Made by a program: the position numbers and the translations under genes. The notes under the pieces were generated by a model. That model saw only the letters and a program-made list of their open reading frames with translations, was not told the DNA's origin and did no database searches. DNA of 64,000 nucleotides from Nautilus pompilius (Eukaryota; Mollusca; Cephalopoda; Nautilida; Nautilidae), in NCBI GenBank assembly GCA_018389105.1, contig JACATO010001712.1:82001-146000 (forward strand), read 5' to 3'. Below, one piece after another: positions 54,961 through 64,000 of this stretch. Numbering within the stretch: position 1 is the first letter of the stretch; each line of letters opens with the position of its first letter.

Positions 54961-57119
54961 ATGTAACAGTGAGCGATAAACAGCAATGGCGTAATTCTGA
55001 ATTTCGAATCGGAGACGTTTGTTTCTCTCCTTTTATTCCGCCTGAAATAAAACTGGCAATTATTACATATAAGTTAGTGGGCTTAGCTCAGGTTCTTCCT
55101 GAGGTTTAAGGAAATGTTTATTCCCCGCTAGTGCGGTATTCAACAAGCCGCGGATTCAAAACATTCTAGACACCCAACAGCAGAGACACTCACTTCCTGC
55201 GGCGACAATTACAATACTGTTTTCCACATCATCCTTCCTCAGGCAGAACCAAAAGCCTTGGTGATGGCAACAGGGAAGTGTGGTCAAAACGTTAGTTCAT
55301 TAGTTACCCACTGATACTCTATTTTGAACTATAATAGCCTGTTCATGATCTCATTTTTCTATATTACCAACTACACGTTTATAACACGAGCTATTGCGAT
55401 ATATCTTCCAAAATTAAATTCTTTAGAAAAATTTAGCAGCCAACGATATTAGCATCGCTTGTATGCTCCACCTGAGACATCGCTAGTTATCGATATTTGT
55501 ATTTCTTATACATTTAGCTATCAGAGTTCTTCGATGTCGCTCACAACTAGTAGAAAAATCTGTTTCATGCTACTAGCCAGCCGCAAGTGTATAAATCTAT
55601 CGCCGAGACAACAACTAAACTACGACTTTCGGAAACATTAGTATTTAACCGGTTTCTTATTTAAAACATTTCCATTTGTGTCGGCTTTTACTTTCTGATC
55701 AGCTTCTTGGCGTTATCCCGGTATGATATGGGCCCTTTGTTAGCCATTTTTCCATGCAAAATAAAAACAAATAAATGCATTGAACTTTGTAGAGATCCAG
55801 GTAGATACCCTGCAGTGCCAAGCAAATGTATTTTTGCTATATCAAATTCAAAGCAAAGTTGCTTGTTTTCCGTCTTCACCGTGCTCTCGGAACCAGCCGA
55901 AGACAACCGTAGGTCTTAAGTGCACGACGCGTTACCGCCGACTTCAGCGAGGAGAAAGACCCTAGCTTAGTACTGGTGATAAATCGAAGTATTCGGGAAA
56001 AACCTACGGGCCATTACGGGATAGCGATAGTGTTGTAGACTTAGATAATATTAACAACTTTGCAAGTGACACTGAAATCTATTTTTTACTCTAAACCGAA
56101 GAACCGAAGAGGGATACAACTATTTAATATATATATAGATATCTTAATCGATGGGACTGGTTTGTAAATAAAATAACTTCTAATTATTGTTATTTATGTG
56201 ATAAAAATATTGAAATTCTATTTTTAAAAAAGTATCTTGGAGTAGTTGTTAATAGCAACAAATCATAAAGGTGAAGATCAATGCATTTGAGCTGCTGGAT
56301 GTTAAGAGCGATTAGCATGAATATCAAATACAAAGGAGCTTTAGTCTGGTCCTTGCTCGTCCACCTCGTAAATAAGCTGTACAGGTATCGAACTAATCAG
56401 TTAGAAATCGTTTTGATAGACGCTTTCCTTCCCTGGAAACTGTTTATCGGCTGTGCTGGATGGTTTCCTGATTCCTTGCCAAAACTAAAATAAACTCATC
56501 TCCGGATAATTAATAAAAAAAAGAAAAGATATTATATATCAACCATGCAGAGTCAACCTTGTTATCACTTGAGCATTTTTGCCTGTTCACGAATTTGCAT
56601 CATTTAATCTAATTTGTATTGTTATGTTTAAAATTAAAAAAATATTAAGTGGTGTGAATTTGTCACATGTATTTTTTATATATTTAAATGAGCTTATAAG
56701 CTAAGCATCAAGGGAGGGTTCAACCAGGTGCTCCCTAGTGTCTGTCACAACTTGTCTTATATTTGACTTTACCTAGCTAGCTCTGATGCCACGCCTCACC
56801 GTGATGCTGCTGGCAGCCCTATTTGAATTTATACTTCACCCATGCAGATGAATACACATTTTTTCAATTATTGTTGTCTTGTTGACGGCATTTAAAATAC
56901 TGTGAGATATTTAAAAAATAATATATATATTTTTTTTTTCTTTCCATCCGTATTTCGCGCCATATAAAACAAAAAAAAAACAAAAACAGAGGGAATGATA
57001 TAATGTAGGGTAGAGAAGTGCACAGTTAAGTGTCCTTATCGGTCTAGAATTCTACTTCTTTCAGCTTAACCGGGAAGGGGAAGGAAGGGGGGGCAGCTTA
57101 ATAGTTCAAGGACGTCGTG
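54961..57119. other. Non-coding AT-rich stretch
   Basis: Several 60-73 codon frames (55.46-55.97, 56.28 kb) with no motif. TATATATA tracts at 56130 and 56920. No gene recognised. Confidence 0.45.
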
Positions 57120-57640
57120 GTTCTATCGAACACCAACCCACGAGATTTGAGGCTGAGCGAGCGAGAACGAGGCTGCTGGATATCGCACCTGTGGTAACCC
57201 TGGAGCTTTGATCGTAGCAGGCCAATCTTCCTGGGAACTTATCGCCCGTCTCCCGTGCCAGCCCAACTCGGGTGCGGCGCGCTGCGAATTTTGAGAAGTA
57301 AAACAGATAAATAAATAGATAAATAAAAGGAAGCCCGTGGGGGGGGCGGCGGGACTCGAACTCTTCCGTGGACGGCCACGCCCCCGCGCTAAACCAGAAG
57401 CGCGAGCTTCGGTGGGGAAACAGATTTTCCCCGGGCTCTTGGAACAGGTGCGCGTCCCCCCCCCCCCCGACCGTCCCGACCCCGCAGAAGACGAAAGTTG
57501 GAAGAGTATCAAGTACAGCGGAATGTTAGAACCGCTGGCATCAGTCCGTCCGGCTCATCGTTCCGGCGGGTTCTTTCCTGTTTCCATCCCGAATTTACAA
57601 ATTAAAACCGTCCGTATTAGACGCGCGTGACGGCCTTCTG
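57120..57640. other. CpG-rich patch
   Basis: GC-rich with a G7 and a C12 run. The minus-strand 129-codon frame and the plus-strand 97-codon frame overlap and show no domain. It contains the tRNA-like module at 57340-57405. Confidence 0.3.
57340..57405 (-). repeat. tRNA-like module
   Basis: Minus strand: TGGTTTAGCGCGGGGGCGTGG as an A-box and GAGTTCGAGTCCC as a near-perfect B-box (57363-57351). The shape recalls a tRNA with a long D-loop, probably a tRNA-derived SINE or pseudogene. Confidence 0.45.
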
Positions 57641-58284
57641 TGGACACCCTGATGGCGTTCCCGCTCAACTCACTCTCTCTCTCTCTCTCTCACACACACG
57701 CACAGACACACACAGGCGCGCGCCTCCCAGCCCAGACCGGTGGTCAGAGAGAGAGAGAGAAGAGCACACATAGCGGAGTTAATACTGACGCAGTCTCGTA
57801 CGTATTAAATATAAATGCGAGCGAAGGCCCAGCAGTTTCGAACATAACCGAGCAAACTCAAGGAAACAGCCGCGAGGCGAGGCTTCCGTTTGTTATATTC
57901 AACATCGATTAAATACAAATCAGAATCCTAGCCTGCCAACACATTCAAATGGAAAATATATAAATGAATATATACATATAATCTATATTATATAAAAATA
58001 TATACTTTTGTTGTATCTTCCTATATATATTTTGCAAAAAACTTTAAGAAAAGGCTAAATGTACTGTTATTTCTTTTCTGTTTTATAAATTTAAATTTAA
58101 TATTCAGGTCGGAAAAGCAGTGGTAGTTGATTAAAATAGTTCAGCGATTTCTAGTTCATCACCTAAATGTGTGATTAGATGCTTTTATGTGTATGCTGAG
58201 AGAGGGGAGAGAGTTCTAAATCGCGTGCAGAAGTGAGAGATGAAAAGTAGAAATTACTGAGCACAGAACCGTCAAAGTTTATAT

Positions 58285-58610
58285 ATAATGTGTGTGTGTG
58301 TGTGTATGTGCGTGTGAGTGTGTGTGTATGTGAGTGTGAGTGTGGGTATGTGGGTATTGTGATGCATGTGAGTGTGAGTGTGGGTATGGTGTGTATATTG
58401 TGTTGCATGTGAGTGTGTGTGTGTGAGTGTATAGTGTGAGTGTGGGTATGTGTGTGTGTATTGTGATGCATGTGAGTGTGTATTGTGATGTGTGAGTGTG
58501 AGTGTGGGTATTGTGTATATTGTTGCATGTGAGTGAGTGTGAGTGTGGGTATGTGTGTGTGTATTGTGATGCATGTGAGTGTGTGTATGTGTGTGTGTGT
58601 GCACATACAT
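58285..58610. repeat. TG-rich minisatellite
   Basis: About 325 bp of TGTG with higher-order units such as GTGTATTGTGATGCATGTGA and GTGAGTGTGGGTATGTG repeated four to five times. Open frames across it are His-Thr repeats, not genes. Confidence 0.93.
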
Positions 58611-59736
58611 TTTTGAGCTTGGCGAATATATGTAGGTTGTAAACGCAGAATGCATAACTTATAACTATAATTAATCATTATGGTTTTATATAATATAATA
58701 ATTAGTGAAATACATTAAAATAGTCAGAAGACATTTAAATCTCACAGTAAAGAGGTATATTTACGAAATAAAATGCACTGAAAGCTTTAACTACTGAAGT
58801 AACTACGTTATACAATTTTTTGTTTCGTATAACAATAATATAAGAAGCCGAGAACAATGTGCACGATCAATATAAATAGATATAAATTTGAATGTAATGC
58901 GTACAACAGTGACCGCGTGAAGTGGAGATAACAGTAGACAAGAGAATGTAATTCATTTGAGAATTTCCAAATGTCGACGTGTGATTTACATTTACTAGAC
59001 GCAGTTATAAACTTATTATATATATTTATGAAGAGTTTAGCAAAAAAAAAATGATAAGAAACAATTTCCCACATGGTAAAATGGTAATGCAGTGAGATTT
59101 ACTAAAGAAATTACCTCTCTCTCTCTCCCTCTCCATCTCTCCATTCTCTCTCTCTCCCTCCCTCCTTCTCTCCCTCTCCATCTCTCCTCCCACCCTTTCT
59201 CTCTCACCACGTGCTTTAAACTCCAGAAAGCAACTAAAATTTAACGGCGCACTGCAGGTGTCTAGTTTTTGCGATTTCTTCTCCGATTTACTGATGTCGG
59301 TGCGTTAACGACTTAGATCAAGTCTGCCGTGTGAGAAGTAACTTGGCTGCTCTGGCACTGCCATCGTCGTTTGGCTGGCTGACGAGCGCGTTCACCCAGG
59401 CAGGCAGTCGGGCGGACTGAGTCAGAGGGACGGAGCTGTCGGGGCGGACGACACAAAAAGACGCGCAGACAGATGGTGAGACAAACGGATGTCCGCTCCC
59501 ACACCCAATACAGACAGAGAGAGAAAGACAAAAAATAATAAACGGACATCAACAGATAAGCACATTTGTATTTATTGATTTACACAAATCATTACCCTAA
59601 ATGAATGAATAAGGTTAGTTTATACATTACCACTAAAGATTTATTTTAATCCGTTTTACATATTAATGAAATTTGTCTTTGTTGTACACTTTGAATATAT
59701 TTAAATAGAGATTTATGTATATATGCTGTGTATTGC
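58611..59736. other. Non-coding stretch
   Basis: AT-rich, with CT runs at 59116-59203 and a GC-richer patch at 59.33-59.5 kb. No gene recognised. Confidence 0.45.
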
Positions 59737-60002
59737 AGAGAGAGAGAGAGAAGATGAAGAGCGAGCAGATGAGCAGTACAGGAGAGGCGAGATGAGGTCA
59801 GTAGAGAGAGAGAGAGAGAGAGAGAGATGAGGTCAGTAGCGAGAGAGAGAGAGAGAGAGCAGAGAGATGAGTCGTCGAAGAGAGAGAGAGAGAGAGAGAG
59901 AGATGAGGTCAGTAGAGAGAGAGAGGAGAGAGAGAGATGAGGTCAGTAGAGAGAGAGAGAGAGAGAGCGCGAGCGATGAGGTCAGAGAGAGAGAGAGAGA
60001 GG
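59737..60002. repeat. GA minisatellite with GATGAGGTCAGTAG core, array J
   Basis: GA runs alternate with GATGAGGTCAGTAGAGAG. The register is the same as the CRE-bearing arrays, but the palindrome reads TGAGGTCA, so the CpG and the symmetry are gone in every copy. It directly precedes the exon candidate at 60060. Confidence 0.9.
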
Positions 60003-60059
60003 CGGTAAATTGTAACTTTTACCTAATTATCCAGTTTTATTCGTTTTTCTTTCTTTCAG

Positions 60060-60118
60060 ATAGAAAAACTGGTTTGAAAGTGAACACAAAAGAGCTCAAA
60101 ATACTATCGTCTTTGAAG
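60060..60118 (+). CDS. Candidate 59-nt internal exon
   Basis: A pyrimidine tract ending TTTCTTTCTTTCAG (60046-60059) precedes 59 nt and a perfect donor AAG/GTGAGT at 60118/60119. One frame is open throughout: two bases completing a codon, then RKTGLKVNTKELKILSSLK, ending in phase 0. The other two frames contain stops. Both splice sites are among the best in the window. No family was recognised. The next good acceptor on this strand is at 61003, where phase 0 can continue. Confidence 0.35.
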
Positions 60119-60179
60119 GTGAGTCATTTGTTTATAATATAACAACTTTAAAAAAAGTCGACAGCAGCGCCGGAGTTAA

Positions 60180-61003
60180 GGTGGCCTGGTCACGTGCTCG
60201 TTACAAAATATAGTGCCGTTCTCCGCCAGCAGGGAGTTAGTGGGGTGGCGGCGAACGGAAGATACCGTTTCCAACCCCACCAAAACGTCTGTACCCTTTT
60301 TATCTTCGCGTTGTAGAGATTTTACCAAATTTTCCAAGATATCCATCGCTCGGCGCAGCTGATACTCGTAGCTAGGAACTCTCCGCATTTGTTGTTATTG
60401 GGAAAATCTGCAGATTAGATTAACGGCGCGAGTTAACCAAAAAGGAATGTCAGCACGGCATCTAGCCCGGGGAGAGTTAAAGTGCATCATCTCCCTGCCC
60501 CGCGATCTGCGACGACGATACACGAGCTCGCGCCGACATTCAGCCGCGGTCACGTGAGGAAAGACGTCGTTCGTCATCGATCGGCTAATAATGGCGCCTG
60601 TCCGGTCCGCCGGACTGTCGAGATGGGTCGGTGTCTGTTGCCGTTTAGGAACATTCCGGTCCAGCAGCGAATCGTGAGTCCCCGGTATCGTCCTCGGCGG
60701 TGGTCCGACTCCGTACTGACGTCCATTCGCATAACTCAAGGTTTGGGGGCCAGTTGATGTACCCGGAATCACCGCGACGCTGAGAGAACGAGATGACTTC
60801 CGTTAGCTTTCGCTTCGTTCCACCGGAGCTTTTTACCCGGAGATGCGGTGAACGGTATCCGGGACTCCCCCCCCCCTCGTTGACGGAAGCGAAGGGGAAT
60901 AATACTAGAAGAAAGCCCTAGTGTTCGAAGATTTCGCCCGAAGCCTTTAAAGGGATCTTTTTAATGCCGTTCTCGTGTCTGTTTGTTTGTTTTATTGTTT
61001 CAG
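60180..61003. other. CpG-rich intron or intergenic patch
   Basis: CpG-dense with ATGGCGCC, GTCACGTGAGG and CGCGATC motifs. Open frames of 91-125 codons overlap on both strands and lack domains. If the exons at 60060 and 61004 are real, this is their intron. Confidence 0.3.
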
Positions 61004-61240
61004 GTGCGACCAAAGATGGCGCAGCAGTCGAGAGATGCGGTGTTTGGAGCTCCGTAGTTCGAGGTTCGCGGATGTTGACGGAATGAAGAGAGGAAGGCGC
61101 AGAAGACCCGGAGCAGCGACTTGTAGCGCTAACCGAACGTTAGTAGCCACATCTGGGACGCAACAGCATCGTGAGGATGGTATGGAATTATGCGCAATTA
61201 TCTACTACCACAAGTGACTCAAATAAACGATAAAAACATA
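61004..61240 (+). CDS. Candidate terminal exon
   Basis: Acceptor TTTATTGTTTCAG ends at 61003. In phase 0, continuing from the 60060 candidate, the frame reads VRPKMAQQSRDAVFGAP then TAG. In another phase it is open to TGA at 61215-61217 (CDQRWRSSREMRCLELRSSR and on, Arg-rich). AATAAA lies at 61221-61226, so a polyadenylation signal follows closely. The ATGGCGCAGCAG within it also resembles a YY1 site or a start with good context. Several readings are possible and none has a known family. Confidence 0.2.
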
Positions 61241-62994
61241 TTTTAAAAGATTTCACGCATTTCTCCCCCTTTAGTTAATAGCAGCACCTGGGTGTATAAC
61301 ATATTAAAAATACAACCACATAAGTAAAATCACTGTCCCACAATTACTTGATATAACAGAACATCCAATCAATTATATAGTTAGAACATTTCATTTATCT
61401 CTTTCTTTAACCAACGAGACATCTTTTATTAGAACCGAATTTATTTATCGCACAGAAGAGCGATGTTCTGCATCATCATCTCATCACCGGAGTTTTTTTT
61501 TTGACTTTGTGTGGGGTTTATCTTATTGTACGGATGCGAAACAGAAGGAAGGAGTGACGGATTACTTCTTTGACAAAAAAAAAAACGAAAAGAGAAAGGA
61601 GTTTGGAAGAGTAGCAGTTAACAACAGCAACAACAAAAATAGATGCTGATGAGATTTTAAAAACTTTAATAAAGTGAAAGTAGTCGCGAAAAGTAAATAA
61701 TTTATAATAAAGGATTTTCCTACGTAACCCGGCTCCGGTGCTGGTATTCAGTCCAAAACCAACACGAGATTTATATATAATTGGGACTTAGAGGTTTTAG
61801 TTACAAATAATAACACTGTAGATAATTTGTATTCGTACAATAAAAATTTTAATGGCAACGAACGATTTTAAACTCTTGTTTTGTTTAGTCTGTTTTGGTT
61901 TCTTAAGTGGGAAGAGAAAGGGGAGGGAGGAGGAGGAGTTATCGGACCGGCACTCGGACCCCGGAGTCTGGAGGGTGGGTCCGTCAGCATGGAGATAACG
62001 GCTGTCGCCTGCGCAGTTAGCGGTCTCCGTCGAGTTTGTAGCCAGAGAAGTTTCCCCCGGTAAAAGGGAAAACTTTCAATAAAGAGAAACTAAAACGAAG
62101 AAGAAAAAAAAAAAGAGAGAGAGATGAGAGAGAGAGAGAGAGAGGAGAGAGAGATGGAGAGAGAGAGACAGAAGGGGAAGGGTGTAAACAGGATAATGCA
62201 GAATGAACAACAACAACAACAAAAACAAAGGATGAGGGGTTCGAAAGAAAGAGAAAATATCTGATAACTTTTCGCTGAATTAACAAGCGAAGGAGTGGAC
62301 AGAGAAAGAAACAAAGCTCAGAAATAGAAATCGTTCGCAGAGAAGTTAAATTTGAAAGTGATTTTGCTCATCATCATCCTCATAGTAATAATAATAGTAG
62401 TAGTAATAGTTATCTATCGTTGTTATGAATACTACCTGAATTCTGAGATCTCTCGCGGTCTTCTGTTACAATAAAACAATACTTGTTGCTTCTCTTAAAA
62501 AACAACGCGAAAATAACTTTGACCAAAGTTATTCATTTATTTACTAGAAAAAAGCAACAACGCTAATCTTTTTTTAAGGAAAACTGCACTGACTGCTGAT
62601 AATGGTAGAAACATTAATTTATGTCGAATCGCATTGGCACATTAAAATTTTATTAGCACTACGGACCGAAGAAAACTCTGCTAGGAGGATGATAATGAAA
62701 TTCGATAAGTGGTCGCTTTAAATAGATGTTGATCTCTCTCTCTTCCTCCCTCCCTCCCTCCCTTTACATTTCTATTATCTATATTATCCACCTTTATATC
62801 TCAAAAATAATAAGAAAAAACTTTTCTTTTTGTAAGTGTTCAAAACCGCATTGGATGAGTTAACTTATGAAACTTTTCTTACTATATAATATACAAAGCC
62901 CTGGCTGTAGATTATCAACAAATTTACCATTTTAAACTATGAAACTAAATTTTTATTTAATAGTATAAAAGTAATTTTGCTAACCCTGTCCGCA
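61241..62994. other. Non-coding stretch
   Basis: Holds a short ATG frame at 61989-62063 (MEITAVACAVSGLRRVCSQR...), Arg-rich and almost without acidic residues like a mitochondrial presequence, next to a CTGCGCAG NRF1-like site. GA run 62113-62170. Otherwise AT-rich with no gene. Confidence 0.35.
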
Positions 62995-63560
62995 CTGAAC
63001 AGCAACAATAACAACTTTAACAACAACGGCAATTAGAAAAACAATAACAAGGTTAATTAGCTTAATAACGGCAGCTGACAACCTTAATAACAAGAATAAC
63101 AATAAGAGCAACACCATAATAACAGCAACTGACAACAACAATAACAACCTTAATAACGGCAACTGACAACCTTAATAACAAGGACAATAACAATAAGAGC
63201 AACACCATAATAACAGCAACTGACAACAACAATAACAACCTTAATAACGGCAACTGACAACCTTAATAACAAGGACAATAACAATAAGAGCAACACCATA
63301 ATAACAGCAACTGACAACAATAACAACCTTAATAACAAGGACAATAACAATAAGAGCAACACCATAATAACAGCAACTGACAACAATAACAACCTTAATA
63401 AAAAGGACAATAACAATAAGAGTAACAACAACCTTAATAACAGAAATTGACAACAACAATAACAATATGCGCGAAGACAAAAACTGTGACAAGAAAACCA
63501 GCAAATAACAAGAACAATAAGAACCATAACACGGTTAAAAGCAATCATTAAAAAAATGAG
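62995..63560. repeat. AAC/AAT-rich higher-order tandem repeat (about 90 bp)
   Basis: Units begin CTTAATAACGGCAACTGACA at about 63061, 63149 and 63240 (88-91 bp apart), then shorter units lacking that lead follow to about 63450. Internally each is built from AACAATAAC, GGACAATAAC and AGAGCAACACCATAATAAC blocks. Frames read Leu/Val on the minus strand and are artefacts. Confidence 0.92.
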
Positions 63561-64000
63561 ATGGCAACACAAGGGAGCATCGATGATGTAATGAAGCTGT
63601 GTGGCGAGAGAGTAAAAGAATAAATGAAAAAATAAATATCTGTTAACCCTCCAAAATTTCTTTTGCGTTTTTCTTTTCTAACACTGCCTCAAATCGAAAT
63701 TCCCCAGACTGACCTTTCCCCTCTGCCCAACTTTGCCTGTTGCAACACCTCATTTGATTTGCTGGCCAGGGTGGTGATGGATGCCCTTATTTACTTTTTA
63801 ATGAACCGTGCAGATGGAAAAAAAAAATTTTTTTTTATAAAGGCTACAGAAAAATGGGAAGTGAAACAATGAAAACAGAAGCTGGTGTCGGCCAATCTAA
63901 CCACGATCACGTGCCGACACACCTTTCTTGTTTGGGCAAAACAGACTTCTTTTATACTCTTCATCGTCGTCCACATCGATTTAAAAAAAAAAATAAAGAT
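63561..64000. other. Non-coding end of window
   Basis: A 69-codon frame without ATG (63663-63869) has no motif. A stem with arms GTGTCGGC (63885-63892) and GCCGACAC (63913-63920) and a 20-nt loop lies near the end. No gene recognised. Confidence 0.4.

Noticed and set aside
60395..60772. 125-codon minus-strand frame
   Set aside because: Overlaps a 91-codon plus-strand frame in CpG-rich DNA; no motif.
62980..63572. Leu/Val-rich membrane-protein-like frames on the minus strand
   Set aside because: Artefacts of the AAC/AAT-rich tandem array.

Overview
This 64-kb window is animal nuclear DNA that is almost entirely non-coding. I found no complete gene of recognisable function. The organism call is an inference. 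The mix of mariner, Tc1-like and KRBA2-type integrase relics, many tRNA-like SINE heads, heavy simple-sequence DNA (GA, CA, ATT, AAC) and AT-rich stretches broken by CpG-rich patches fits a lophotrochozoan invertebrate, most plausibly a cephalopod or other mollusc. No gene here fixes the species.

The most striking structure is a dispersed compound minisatellite. GA/CT microsatellite alternates with a core containing the perfect palindrome TGACGTCA, the cAMP-response element. The core keeps the same asymmetric flank (TGACGTCAGTACAGAGAG on the GA strand). Arrays lie at about 0.93-1.13, 5.24-5.65, 11.33-11.84, 21.73-21.90, 23.47-24.15, 45.98-47.0, 52.47-52.6, 54.0-54.2 and, as a variant without the CpG, 59.7-60.0 kb, in both orientations. 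A separate 41-bp tandem repeat at 3.0-3.2 kb carries a CRE half-site fused to an ETS site in each of about five copies. Other tandem arrays are a 67-bp minisatellite with internal dyads (19.1-20.2 kb), a 48-bp repeat (10.0 kb), a 29-bp repeat (36.95 kb), a TG-rich array (58.3 kb) and an AAC-rich higher-order array of about 90 bp (63.0-63.5 kb).

Six decayed mobile-element coding relics can be read: two mariner copies (7.52-8.75 and 16.06-17.35 kb, minus strand), two Tc1-like transposases (14.9-15.5 kb plus; 37.7-38.7 kb minus), a fragment of another IS630/Tc1/mariner lineage (25.33-25.64 kb minus) and a KRBA2-like integrase whose catalytic core is deleted (42.85-43.4 kb plus). A further fragment at 25.8-26.1 kb resembles the cysteine-rich extracellular loop of an organic anion transporter (SLCO/OATP), more tentatively. 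About seven short modules have Pol III A-box/B-box organisation.

Possible host coding sequence is limited to small exon-like islands: a first exon encoding a signal peptide (51721-51793), a 27-nt microexon candidate (20544-20570), a 59-nt internal exon candidate with strong splice sites (60060-60118) followed by a compatible terminal exon candidate (61004 onward), and a zero-length splice site resembling a recursive-splicing point (6160). CpG-rich patches at 2.3-2.9, 31.6-36, 49.6-50.9, 57.1-57.6 and 60.2-61.2 kb may be promoters or unmethylated islands. All of these need transcript data.
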